The notes: generated from the letters alone by a model not told the origin. 64,000 nt of DNA from Yeosuana marina (GCF_011762485.1 NZ_JAAKGI010000014.1:44362-108361); one strand, 5' to 3'. Counted from the first letter of the stretch, positions 27,006 to 35,032 are shown. A program made the numbers and translations.

Positions 27006-27491
27006 ATGCTAGTAGATTTTAATACGTTACCCGATGAATCAAGAGTTTGGATTTACCAAGCCAACCGATCATTTTCAGAAGAAGAGATTGAAGAGATACA
27101 ATCAAGATTAGAGGAGTTTATAGAAAACTGGACTGTTCATGGTAGTGACTTGCAGTCTGGCTATTGTATTAAATATAAACGATTTATAGTCATTGGTTTA
27201 AATCAAAACATTAATAGCGCTTCCGGTTGTTCAATTGATGCGTCTGTTCATTTTATACAACAGTTAGAAAAAGATTTTAATGTTGATTTATTAGATAAAA
27301 TGAATGTTTCTTATAAACAAGGCGAATTTGTAGCTTATAAAACATTAACCGATTTTAGGCAAATGGCTAAAGACAAAGCTGTTTCAAAAAACACTATCGT
27401 GTTTAATAATTTAGTCAATACTATTGCTGAATTTAAAGAAAATTGGGAAGTTCCAGCGAGTGAAAGTTGGCATAGTAGATTTTTGAAGTAA
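27006..27491 (+). CDS. Conserved flavobacterial protein of unknown function (no ATPase motifs)
   Basis: A 161-residue cytosolic protein. I recall homologues carrying the database name 'ABC transporter ATPase', but no Walker A, signature or Walker B motif is present, so that name is not supported. It starts with LPDESRVWIYQANRSFS and has a conserved-looking central part (HGSDLQSGYCIKYKRFIVIGL, GCSIDASVHFIQQLE) and a basic/aromatic C-terminus. It is 8 nt after the CCG-domain gene, so it belongs to the same transcript and may act with the iron-sulfur pair. The function is unknown. Confidence 0.75.
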   Translation: MLVDFNTLPDESRVWIYQANRSFSEEEIEEIQSRLEEFIENWTVHGSDLQSGYCIKYKRFIVIGLNQNINSASGCSIDASVHFIQQLEKDFNVDLLDKMNVSYKQGEFVAYKTLTDFRQMAKDKAVSKNTIVFNNLVNTIAEFKENWEVPASESWHSRFLK

Positions 27492-27512
27492 TGGTTATCC
27501 AACCTAAATAAA

Positions 27513-27543
27513 GTGTCATTGCGAACGCCGTGAAGCAATCTGT
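27513..27543. repeat. Half of a dispersed intergenic repeat
   Basis: The sequence beginning GTGTCATTGCGAACGCCGTG and ending AAGCAATCTGT resembles one arm of the 'GTCATTGCGAA...GAAGCAATCT' palindromic repeat that I remember as common between genes of Bacteroidota. The complementary arm is missing. The surrounding 169 bp between convergent genes hold nothing else I can name. Confidence 0.45.
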
Positions 27544-27660
27544 TAAATTTTAGTTCTATTTCTTCAGAATACTTCTGTTTTAACTCCTTAGTAATGAACA
27601 CAAAAGACCTTTTTACTGCTCTCAAGGAGACATAATACTTAAAATAAATTAAATTCAGCT

Positions 27661-29961
27661 TTACCAACTCACCCTAAACAGAAAATTAGGGGTTAGATGC
27701 AGGGAATAATAATCTTCAATGACAACAGAATCATTTGAACCGTTGTTTTCAATCATTCCTCTACTTAGGTGATTTTTTTGATTATATAAATTCCAAATAG
27801 AAAAACCAATTTTCCCTTTTGTATTAGATTTTTCTGAAAAAGAAAAATTATAAACAGAAGAGAGATCTAATCTGTGATAGCTTGGGAGTCGTTCTGTATT
27901 GACGCCTACAAATTCAACGTTATTGGTATTAGGGTTAGTAGTTGTTATGGTATATGGCATTCCTGTATGCCATTTCCAGCCTAAAGCAACCTGTAATCGT
28001 TTTGTTTTATAGGCTATAGAAGTAGATATAGCATGGTTTACTTCATTACTAGCTGTAAAATACTGATTATTGTTTATGCCTTCAAACCTATTGTCGGTTT
28101 TATTAATTGAATAACTTATCCACGTTTTAATTTTATTAAAATCTTTTTTAGCATAGAAATCTAAACCATATATATGCTGATTTCCGATGCGATAATTTTG
28201 GGCCTCTTCATTAAAAACACCAGACGACAGTGAGCTAATTCCCTTTACTTTTTTAAAATATGAATCAAAATCAAAGCTCCAACCTCTATTATGGTAAAGT
28301 AATCCAAGGGTTATTTGTTTACCATTTACAATAGGCGATTCATTTCCGTCAGACAATCTCCAAAGTTTGTTGCTTTTAGAGATATCACTAAAAACACTTT
28401 CATTAATTTGATAAATAATTTGATTTTTAATTTCGCCAGAGGCTTGTAACTTAAGGTGATTGCCAAGTTTTTTAATAAGCAATAGTCTAGGCTCAAGCCT
28501 AAATGCATTAAGTTCTTTATAGTAACTTGCCCTCAATCCTAAATCAAAATTAAACGACTTTAAATGTCGGTTTGAGTAATTAGCAAAAAGAGAATGTGTG
28601 TTTATTTTTGAATTGTTTGTGTCTAAAACATTTTCCAAATCAGTTGTTTCAGCAAAAGCGTAACGCACATTTTTAAAAGATGTTTGGTAACCAAAACTGC
28701 TTGTATTGTTGTTGCTTAGTGTTGAAATTTCAGTTGAAAAATCAAAGTCTTTTATATAATTTTCTTTATCAAAATCTGATGTTTGGTTTTCATTATCAGC
28801 TGTTATAAAACTATAATTTAGTCCGTAATCAGAATAACTTAATTGGGTGATTTGTTTTGTTTTAGTACTCCAGTTTTTTCTCCAATTTAAACTAAACCCA
28901 TTATTTTCTGTATCTAAGTAATCTTGATAAAATCTGTTTTTAGTAACATTTTGATAATCATGTTGTAAATCGTTATCAATATGAATAAGACTAGCCGATA
29001 TTTTGTTGTTAGTATTTAATTTATAGTTTAACTTTAAATTATAATCATTAAAATGGAATTTTTCTTCAGAGTATTCATTATCTAAAATAGAAGAGTTTTG
29101 AAATACTTTTTGTTCCATTCTTTTAAAGGTTCCTGTTTCAAATAAGTTTTCGTAGGATCTTCTGTAAGCCACTAAAATACTTAATTTGTTTTTTATCAGG
29201 GGAGCTTCAAAATAAACATCCCCACTAATGCCATTAAATCCAAAACCAGAATTAATTTTCTCAGGAATATTGTTACTTGTAGAAATATCAACAACACTAG
29301 AAATTCTCTCACCAAAACGTGGGTTTGTACCTTTATTATAAAATTTGATACTTTCAGTTATATTGGGATTGAATGGAGAAATCATTCCAAAAAGATGCCC
29401 GCTATGATAGATATTGATTCCGTCCCATATAATTTGATTTTGATCGGGCGTTCCGCCTCTAACATTTAAGCCAGAAGCCGTTTCGTCGGGACTTATAACA
29501 CCCGGTAATTCTTGGATACTCTCAAGAACATCAGCCTCAATAAGACCAGGTAAAATATCTAATAATTTGGGTTTTATGGTAAAAGAGGCATCAACACTTT
29601 TAGTAATTCCTCTGGTTAAATAGTCTTTTATGATAACTTCATCTAATTGTTGGTAATTAGCCTCATGTTCTGCTTCATTAATAACAATGTATCGTTGATT
29701 AATGATTTTAAAACTAACATTTAAAACGACTGATAATTCATCAAGAACGTCTTGGAGCGTACGTTTTTTATCTTCTAATGAGACAATTTTATTATCAATA
29801 AGTTTATTGGGATATGATATTTTAACACTATAAACCTTTTCAACTTTTAGTATGGCCTCATTAGCTGGAACCTTGTTAAATTGAATTGGAAACGCTGCAT
29901 TTTCTTGAGAAAAAGCAGTAAACGGTAATAGTATAATTAGGAGATAAATACTAAATTTCAT
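27661..29961 (-). CDS. TonB-dependent outer-membrane receptor with STN signalling domain
   Basis: A 766-residue receptor. A signal peptide (ending TAFSQ, residue 19) is followed by an STN (secretin/TonB short N-terminal) domain at about 23-95, a plug at about 110-230 (GVISPDETASGLNVRGGTPDQNQIIWDGI), and a 22-strand barrel ending in the aromatic FLFRVSW. STN domains are the hallmark of FecA-type receptors, which signal through an anti-sigma factor when ligand binds. That fits its position as last gene of a sigma-FecR-receptor operon; its start overlaps the fecR stop by 11 nt. The transported ligand cannot be read from the sequence. No SusD partner is present, so iron chelates, peptides or other small ligands are as likely as glycans. 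Confidence 0.9.
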   Translation of the reverse strand: MKFSIYLLIILLPFTAFSQENAAFPIQFNKVPANEAILKVEKVYSVKISYPNKLIDNKIVSLEDKKRTLQDVLDELSVVLNVSFKIINQRYIVINEAEHEANYQQLDEVIIKDYLTRGITKSVDASFTIKPKLLDILPGLIEADVLESIQELPGVISPDETASGLNVRGGTPDQNQIIWDGINIYHSGHLFGMISPFNPNITESIKFYNKGTNPRFGERISSVVDISTSNNIPEKINSGFGFNGISGDVYFEAPLIKNKLSILVAYRRSYENLFETGTFKRMEQKVFQNSSILDNEYSEEKFHFNDYNLKLNYKLNTNNKISASLIHIDNDLQHDYQNVTKNRFYQDYLDTENNGFSLNWRKNWSTKTKQITQLSYSDYGLNYSFITADNENQTSDFDKENYIKDFDFSTEISTLSNNNTSSFGYQTSFKNVRYAFAETTDLENVLDTNNSKINTHSLFANYSNRHLKSFNFDLGLRASYYKELNAFRLEPRLLLIKKLGNHLKLQASGEIKNQIIYQINESVFSDISKSNKLWRLSDGNESPIVNGKQITLGLLYHNRGWSFDFDSYFKKVKGISSLSSGVFNEEAQNYRIGNQHIYGLDFYAKKDFNKIKTWISYSINKTDNRFEGINNNQYFTASNEVNHAISTSIAYKTKRLQVALGWKWHTGMPYTITTTNPNTNNVEFVGVNTERLPSYHRLDLSSVYNFSFSEKSNTKGKIGFSIWNLYNQKNHLSRGMIENNGSNDSVVIEDYYSLHLTPNFLFRVSW

Positions 29962-30895
29962 TAAACTCTTTAGACAATAATATTTTCTTGTCTAAAATAG
30001 TATATTTAATGTTAACAGTCTCAAAAACGGAGGCAAGAGCTACATTTAAATTTGTATTATCAAAACTTCCTGTAAAAATAATGGAGTCATCAATTTTTGA
30101 AGTATCAAATTTTATATTGAATTGTTTTTCTAAAGCTAAAACAACTTGTTTTAAAGGCACTCTTCTAAAGCTGCTTTCTCCATTAACCCAAGACGGATTT
30201 GGAGGTAAAGACTCTAATGTTTCTTCTTCAAAAACACCGTTAGTGCTTCTAACAGATAGGTTAGGAGTTAATATAAAGTCTTTATTATTGCTATGTACTT
30301 TTACTTTGCCTTGATAGCATACAACCTCAAAAAAATCCGGGTTTGTATTGATGTTAAACTGTGTTCCTAAAACTGTTATACTGCCATTATTGGTAACTAC
30401 TTTAAAGGTGCTTCCTTTTGTTACTTTAAAGAATGCCTCACCATCTAAAAACACTTCTCTTTTATATTTCCAATCTTTTTTGTTGTATTTTAATAACGAT
30501 TTTGCATTCAGTAAGACTTCTGATCCATCTTGAAGAAGAACACTTTTTTGCTCACCAAAATTAGATGCATAAGCGATCGTATTTGTTTTGAAAAATATAG
30601 TTGCACTAAAAAACAACACGATAGAAGCTGCTATAGCAATAGCTATTTTTGCGTATAGTGGTATTATTTTTGTTTTTGTAGATTTTTTATGCTTTATTTT
30701 TTCTTTAACTTTAGCATAAGTAGTGTCTAATGGTTTTTGTAGTTGTTCATAAACATCTATACCAGCTCTAATTTTTTTATAGGCACTAAACTCTTTATCT
30801 CCGACTAATTTTTTAAAATCAGCGTCAGAAAGCTCTCCTTCAATCCATTGAGCCAAAAAAGTGTCAGTATCATGATTCGTAGTTTTCATGTCCAT
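29951..30895 (-). CDS. FecR-family anti-sigma factor / signal transducer
   Basis: A 314-residue single-pass protein. The cytosolic N-terminal part (1-80) with the LAQWIEGELS motif binds the sigma factor. The membrane helix is at about 82-102, a periplasmic FecR domain (GEQKSVLLQDGSEVLLNAKS, REVFLDGEAFFKV) follows, and a C-terminal DUF4974-like domain (about 240-314) is expected to contact the receptor STN domain. Family knowledge: FecR holds or activates its ECF sigma factor depending on receptor occupancy. It lies 52 bp after the sigma gene and overlaps the receptor gene, so the three form one regulatory operon. Confidence 0.92.
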   Translation of the reverse strand: MDMKTTNHDTDTFLAQWIEGELSDADFKKLVGDKEFSAYKKIRAGIDVYEQLQKPLDTTYAKVKEKIKHKKSTKTKIIPLYAKIAIAIAASIVLFFSATIFFKTNTIAYASNFGEQKSVLLQDGSEVLLNAKSLLKYNKKDWKYKREVFLDGEAFFKVTKGSTFKVVTNNGSITVLGTQFNINTNPDFFEVVCYQGKVKVHSNNKDFILTPNLSVRSTNGVFEEETLESLPPNPSWVNGESSFRRVPLKQVVLALEKQFNIKFDTSKIDDSIIFTGSFDNTNLNVALASVFETVNIKYTILDKKILLSKEFNEI

Positions 30896-30947
30896 AAATT
30901 ATCTTTTATCAGTTCTAATACAATTAAAAAATATAAAACCCTACTTT

Positions 30948-31460
30948 TTAAACGTTTCCAATTTTTTCGCGTAGTACTAATAGTGCACCATGCATGCGTT
31001 TTTCAACGGCTTTAACAGAAATACCTAACTGCTCTGCAATGTCTTTATATTTCATTTTTTCTATTCTATTTAATAAAAATACTTCACGTTGCGTTTCGGG
31101 TAAATTTTCTATTGTTTTCTCTAGTTTAATTAAAAATTCTTCTTCCAGCAGCAAAAATTCTGGAGATTCATTGGTGCTATCTTTTTTATAGCCTTGTTGA
31201 TGATTGTCTACTACTTTATTATGTTTTACAATGTTTAGAAATAAATTATTGGCAATAGTATATAAATAACTCTTAATAGTATCATAAACTACTTTTTCGC
31301 AGTCTTCCCAAATTTTCACAAAGGTATCTTGCACAATATCTTCAGCTAAGTCTGTGTCTCTTGTTTTAGAAAAGATAAAACGTTTGATGTCTTTTGCATG
31401 GTTATTAAAAACACTTTCAAAGACAACTTCGTTGCAAACGTTTTTTAATTCATTTCCCAT
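30948..31460 (-). CDS. ECF sigma factor (FecI/RpoE-like)
   Basis: A 170-residue sigma-70 family protein with region 2 (about 15-80; AEDIVQDTFVKIWED, YLYTIANNLFLN) and region 4 (about 108-165; LPETQREVFLLNRIEKMKYK, helix-turn-helix AEQLGISVKAVEKRM), and without regions 1 and 3. It directs RNA polymerase to a small regulon, probably under control of the FecR protein encoded next. A TAGCTTTG box lies at 31479-31486 on the minus strand, 19 bp before the ATG, so the gene itself may use the housekeeping sigma factor. The opposite side of its intergenic region carries the duplicated GGTAGGGT element, the most attractive candidate for its own target promoter. Confidence 0.92.
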   Translation of the reverse strand: MGNELKNVCNEVVFESVFNNHAKDIKRFIFSKTRDTDLAEDIVQDTFVKIWEDCEKVVYDTIKSYLYTIANNLFLNIVKHNKVVDNHQQGYKKDSTNESPEFLLLEEEFLIKLEKTIENLPETQREVFLLNRIEKMKYKDIAEQLGISVKAVEKRMHGALLVLREKIGNV

Positions 31461-31501
31461 CTACATATTATTTGGGCTCAAAGCTATGTAAAAAAATATA
31501 A

Positions 31502-31545
31502 TTTTTTGGGTAGGGTATTTTTTTAATTAGATGTAATATTTATGA
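31502..31545 (+). promoter_or_regulatory. Copy 1 of duplicated GGTAGGGT...TGTAATAT element
   Basis: This 44-bp stretch is repeated at 31651-31694 with 34 of 44 positions identical and no gaps. The conserved cores are GGTAGGGT and, 15 nt later, TGTAATAT, a spacing that fits a -35/-10 pair of an ECF sigma promoter. It is oriented toward the thioredoxin operon and is followed by a hairpin and an intrinsic terminator, with no ORF of note between. Confidence 0.5.
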
Positions 31546-31549
31546 TTCT

Positions 31550-31657
31550 GTCTATAACTAAATTACGGTTATAGTAAACCACTGATTAAGTTTTTGACAA
31601 GTTATTTGATTGATTGATGGTTATAAAGCCTTAAATTTTTAAGGCTTTATTTTTTTA
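31550..31657 (+). ncRNA. Candidate small RNA or attenuated leader
   Basis: Between the two copies of the duplicated element lies about 105 bp. It starts with a perfect 7-bp hairpin (CTATAAC 31552-31558 / GTTATAG 31568-31574) and ends with a strong intrinsic terminator. No coding gene precedes that terminator on this strand; the only reading frame is a ten-codon one from 31542, which is probably noise. If copy 1 is a promoter, the product is a ~105-nt RNA. If transcription reads through the terminator, the segment is the leader of the thioredoxin operon. Confidence 0.35.
31623..31657 (+). terminator. Intrinsic terminator without an upstream gene
   Basis: ATAAAGCCTT (31623-31632) pairs perfectly with AAGGCTTTAT (31641-31650) and is followed by a run of seven T. 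The minus strand has no T run, so it acts on plus-strand transcripts. Nothing on the plus strand between 31461 and here codes for a protein of note. Confidence 0.75.
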
Positions 31658-31694
31658 GGTAGGGTTATTTTATAAGTAATTGTAATATAGATAA
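31651..31694 (+). promoter_or_regulatory. Copy 2 of duplicated GGTAGGGT...TGTAATAT element
   Basis: This copy is exactly 149 bp downstream of copy 1 and in the same direction. It ends 77 bp before the thioredoxin start. It is the probable promoter or operator of the thioredoxin-ApbE-DUF4266-DUF3570 operon; no TAnnTTTG housekeeping box was found for that operon. Confidence 0.5.
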
Positions 31695-31771
31695 ACACAA
31701 TTGTTTGTGGCAACATATTCAACTGAAGTAAACATCATAAAAACGTTAATATCATTTAAAATTTAATACAA

Positions 31772-32218
31772 ATGAAAAAAATACTTTGTTTTAGTGCACT
31801 TGCACTTGTTTTTAGTTTTAACATGCTTGGTCAAAATTGGGTAACAAATTTTGATGAAGCAAAGCAAGAGGCTTCAAAAAATAATGAAAATATTGTTTTA
31901 GTTTTTCAGGGATCTGATTGGTGTGGCCCTTGTATAAAACTAAATAAAGAAATATGGAGTAGTTCAGAATTTAAGAAACTATCTAAAGATCATTTTGTGA
32001 TGCTAAAGGCAGATTTTCCACGGAAAAAAGCTAATAAACTATCTAAAGAACAAACGGCTCAAAATGATAAATTGGCAGAATTGTATAATAATGAAGGTTA
32101 CTTTCCTTTGGTAGTTGTGCTCAATTCAAATGGAAAAGTATTGGGTAAGATGGGTTATGAAAAAATATCTCCAAAAGCCTATTTTGATAAATTAACTTCA
32201 TTTGAACCGTTACTTTGA
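31772..32218 (+). CDS. Exported thioredoxin-family protein
   Basis: A 148-residue protein with a signal peptide (ending NMLGQ, residue 21) and a thioredoxin fold whose active site is WCGPC (C51, C54). The family resembles DUF255/thioredoxin_7-like periplasmic reductases with FDEAKQEASKNNENIVLVF before the active site. It should work in the periplasm as a thiol reductase or disulfide isomerase; its electron donor is not evident. It is the first gene of an operon and its TGA overlaps the TTG start of apbE. The Cys-rich product of the third gene (DUF4266) is an obvious possible client. Confidence 0.85.
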   Translation: MKKILCFSALALVFSFNMLGQNWVTNFDEAKQEASKNNENIVLVFQGSDWCGPCIKLNKEIWSSSEFKKLSKDHFVMLKADFPRKKANKLSKEQTAQNDKLAELYNNEGYFPLVVVLNSNGKVLGKMGYEKISPKAYFDKLTSFEPLL

Positions 32219-33204
32219 AAAATTATTTTTTTGGAATACTGTGTTTAGTAAGTTCCTTAACGTTTTCACAGGAAGTGTATAGAAGAACGTTAAAACTTAT
32301 GGGGAGTCGCTTTGATATTTCAGTTGTTGCTGAAAATCAAGAACAAGGAGATTCTTATATCGATCTTGCGGTTAATGAAATTTCAAGGATAGAAAAAATG
32401 ATCTCCTCATGGGATCCTTCTACAGAAACATCTGAAATCAATAGAAATGCTGGTATAAAACCAGTTGTAGTGGATAAAGAATTGTTTGATCTCATACAGC
32501 GGTCTATAAAAATCTCCAATTTAACAGAAGGTGCTTTTGATATTAGTTATGCATCCATGGACAAAATCTGGAAGTTTGATGGAAGTATGAAAGAAATGCC
32601 CAGTGAAGAGGCCATTAAAAACTCTGTAGCCAAAGTAGGATATCATAATATTATTTTAAACGAAGCAGATCATTCCGTGTTTTTAAAACTAAAAGGCATG
32701 AAGATTGGTTTTGGAGGAATTGGCAAAGGGTATGCTGCTGATAAGGCTAAGGCCTTACTTAAAAGTAAAGGAGTGAAGGCAGGAATTATAAATGCGTCTG
32801 GTGATTTAAATACTTGGGGAACACAACCTGATGGAAAGGATTGGATGGTTGCTATTGTAAACCCTATAAATAAAGAAAAAGTGTTTTCATGGATGCCGGT
32901 GCGTAATTCGGCAGTTGTCACCTCTGGTAATTATGAAAAATATGTCAAATTTAATGGCGTATTATACACTCATATTATTGATCCAAGAACGGGATACCCG
33001 AGCACAGGTCTTTTAAGCGCTTCTATATTTACTGCAAATGCAGAGTTAGCGGATGCTTTGGCTACTTCAATTTTTGTAATGGGTGTAGATGTTGGGTTAG
33101 ATTTTGTAAATCAATTAAAAGGCGTAGAGTGTATTTTGGTTGATAAAGACAATAAAGTTCACACCTCACACAATATAAATTTAAAACAATTAAATGCGAA
33201 ATAA
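32215..33204 (+). CDS. apbE: FAD:protein FMN transferase (ApbE)
   Basis: A 329-residue exported enzyme that covalently attaches FMN from FAD to Thr or Ser of target proteins, using Mg2+. Seen: a signal peptide (LVSSLTFSQ), LMGSRFDISV near the N-terminus of the mature part, GAFDISYASMDKIWKF, the FAD/Mg-binding GFGGIGKGYAADKA, NASGDLNTWG and HIIDPRTGYPSTG. The TTG start overlaps the upstream stop by three bases, so translation is coupled. No classical flavinylated target (NqrC, RnfG or FMN-binding domain protein) is encoded nearby. The small DUF4266 lipoprotein just downstream has a motif weakly like an ApbE target site. Confidence 0.92.
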   Translation: MKNYFFGILCLVSSLTFSQEVYRRTLKLMGSRFDISVVAENQEQGDSYIDLAVNEISRIEKMISSWDPSTETSEINRNAGIKPVVVDKELFDLIQRSIKISNLTEGAFDISYASMDKIWKFDGSMKEMPSEEAIKNSVAKVGYHNIILNEADHSVFLKLKGMKIGFGGIGKGYAADKAKALLKSKGVKAGIINASGDLNTWGTQPDGKDWMVAIVNPINKEKVFSWMPVRNSAVVTSGNYEKYVKFNGVLYTHIIDPRTGYPSTGLLSASIFTANAELADALATSIFVMGVDVGLDFVNQLKGVECILVDKDNKVHTSHNINLKQLNAK

Positions 33205-33274
33205 TGCCTGCAACTAAGTTGATAATAATAGAACTGTTTCGTGTTAAAAATCATCTACAATAAAAAAATAGCAA

Positions 33275-33484
33275 ATGAAAAAAATAATAATAATGGCAGT
33301 AGGAGTCATTTCTTTTACATCGTGCGTGGCGGTAAAGGAGTATGAAAAAGTAAATCTTAATGACCCAGATATGGCTTTATCGAGAAAGAAATCCGATAGG
33401 TTTGAAAGAAATTTTCAAGTGTATAGAGAAGGAGCTTCTGGGGCTAATGGCGGAAAGTCTGGTGGTGGCTGTGGGTGTAACTAG
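33275..33484 (+). CDS. DUF4266-like small lipoprotein with Gly/Cys tail
   Basis: A 69-residue protein. The lipobox SFTSC (Cys16 or so) predicts lipidation and export. A charged middle (NLNDPDMALSRKKSDRFER) is followed by YREGASGANGGKSGGGCGCN at the C-terminus. The Asn-Asp-Pro-Asp-Met segment and the Gly-rich CxC tail match DUF4266 as I know it; its function is undescribed. EGAS and SGAN resemble the (S/T)GA(T/S) core of ApbE flavinylation sites, but neither is a full match. The CGC tail could bind a metal or be a thioredoxin substrate. It lies 70 bp after apbE and 44 bp before the DUF3570 gene. Confidence 0.8.
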   Translation: MKKIIIMAVGVISFTSCVAVKEYEKVNLNDPDMALSRKKSDRFERNFQVYREGASGANGGKSGGGCGCN

Positions 33485-33528
33485 TCATTTTTAAAAACAA
33501 ATTTCAATATCATTTATTTAGTAAATTC

Positions 33529-35010
33529 ATGAAAGCAACCTATAAATTAATAGTTTTTGCAATTTTATACTCTTCAATTACATTTGCTCAAAATCAAACC
33601 AATACCTACAAGAAGCGAGTTTTAGAAACTGCTGAAGCAGATTTTTTAACAAGTTATTATAACCAAGATGGCGATAATGCTTCAGTTACCGGAGGTATTG
33701 GAAGTGAAAAGCTTAATGATTTCACACCAACCGTCGTTGTAAGTGTTCCGTTAAATGACGACGATGTGTTAACCATAGATGCAGGAATATCAACGTATTC
33801 TTCGGCATCTTCAAGTAATTTAAATCCTTTTGACAGAACCATAAAAGTACCAAAATCTAGTACAACGGTTATTACATCTGCTTCAAAAGGAACAACTAAG
33901 AAAGTAACAAACTATGCTTATGTAACTGCCCCAACTCCATGGGCAGCATCATCAGGCGCCTCAAGAGCAGATATCTGGGGAAATATTACAGGGAGCTATG
34001 CTCATAGTTCGGATAACAGAAATACTATTGTGGACGGCGATATTTCTGTATCTCATGAATTTGATTATAATTCCTTGGGAATTGGAGGCGGACTCACAAA
34101 ATTATTTAATGATAAAAATACAACTCTTGGTTTAAGTGCTAATGTCTATTTAGATAAATGGAACCCTAAATATCCAACTGAATTGCATTGGTATTTACAA
34201 GGAAATAAAAGTTTAAACAGCAACTATTTTCAGGGTGTGCCTATTTATAATCAAAATGGTGTGGCCATAGATAAAACTGGTAATACTACACCAGTTTGGA
34301 ATCCTGTAAACTATAGTTATATTCAAAATAAATCAAGGAACTCCTATTCGGTATCATTTAGTTTTGCTCAAATATTGAATAAAAACGCACAGTTTTCCTT
34401 GTTCTTTGATGTTGTAAAACAACAAGGATGGTTATCAAATCCTATGCAACGGGTTTATTTTTCAGACGTTGCTAATTATTATATTGGGGACCCTGCCAGT
34501 ATCCCTAATTATACATCACGTAGTAACAAGAATGTATTTCAATTAGCTGATGATATGGAGCGTTTGCCTAGTAGCCGTTTAAAATTACCCATAGGGATGA
34601 ACTTTAACTATTATTTAAATGAAACGTTTGTTTTGAGAACCTATTATCGCTTTTATACGGACGACTGGGGTATTAAATCAAATACAGCTAATATAGAAAT
34701 ACCTATTAAGATAAGTCCAAAGTGGACCTTATATCCATCGTATAGATACTATAATCAAACAGCGGCTGATTATTTTGCACCTTATGAGCAGAATTTGTCA
34801 ACCAGTACGTTCTATACATCAGATTATGATTTATCAAAATTTAACGCCAATCAATATGGATTTGGTTTTGGATATACCGATATTTTTGCCAGCTGGCACC
34901 TCTGGGGACTAGGGTTAAAGAATATTGATTTAAAATATTATAACTATAAAAGAAGTACAGGTTTAAAAGCAAGTATCATAACAGCAGGCTTTAAATTTGT
35001 TTTAGATTAA
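33529..35010 (+). CDS. DUF3570 outer-membrane beta-barrel protein
   Basis: A 493-residue protein with a signal peptide (ending ITFAQ, residue 20) and a beta-strand-rich body with many Tyr/Asn turns. Segments such as DGDISVSHEFDYNSLGIGGG, NSYSVSFSFAQILNKNAQFS and LRTYYRFYTDDWGIKSNT and a final aliphatic/aromatic strand fit the DUF3570 family of predicted outer-membrane barrels. DUF3570 and DUF4266 genes are known to travel together, often with apbE and a thioredoxin-like gene; the joint function is not established. It is the last gene of the operon; a short 8-bp hairpin follows. Confidence 0.85.
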   Translation: MKATYKLIVFAILYSSITFAQNQTNTYKKRVLETAEADFLTSYYNQDGDNASVTGGIGSEKLNDFTPTVVVSVPLNDDDVLTIDAGISTYSSASSSNLNPFDRTIKVPKSSTTVITSASKGTTKKVTNYAYVTAPTPWAASSGASRADIWGNITGSYAHSSDNRNTIVDGDISVSHEFDYNSLGIGGGLTKLFNDKNTTLGLSANVYLDKWNPKYPTELHWYLQGNKSLNSNYFQGVPIYNQNGVAIDKTGNTTPVWNPVNYSYIQNKSRNSYSVSFSFAQILNKNAQFSLFFDVVKQQGWLSNPMQRVYFSDVANYYIGDPASIPNYTSRSNKNVFQLADDMERLPSSRLKLPIGMNFNYYLNETFVLRTYYRFYTDDWGIKSNTANIEIPIKISPKWTLYPSYRYYNQTAADYFAPYEQNLSTSTFYTSDYDLSKFNANQYGFGFGYTDIFASWHLWGLGLKNIDLKYYNYKRSTGLKASIITAGFKFVLD

Positions 35011-35013
35011 ATG

Positions 35014-35032
35014 TTTATAACGTAGTTATAAA
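35014..35032 (+). terminator. Possible hairpin after the DUF3570 gene
   Basis: TTTATAAC (35014-35021) pairs perfectly with GTTATAAA (35025-35032) with a 3-nt loop. The following TCTATCTT is only partly T rich, so this is a weak terminator call. Confidence 0.35.

Noticed and set aside
27513..27543. Repeat arm considered as a CRISPR repeat
   Set aside because: There is only one copy and no spacer periodicity; no cas gene is present in the window.
31542..31574. Ten-codon reading frame in front of the thioredoxin operon
   Set aside because: It starts with ATG but has no supporting composition or spacing; such short frames are expected by chance in AT-rich DNA.
33275..33484. Gly/Cys-tailed small protein as a ribosomally made peptide precursor
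   Set aside because: It has a lipobox and export signal, and no cyclase, radical SAM or other peptide-modifying enzyme is encoded nearby; a lipoprotein partner of ApbE fits better.
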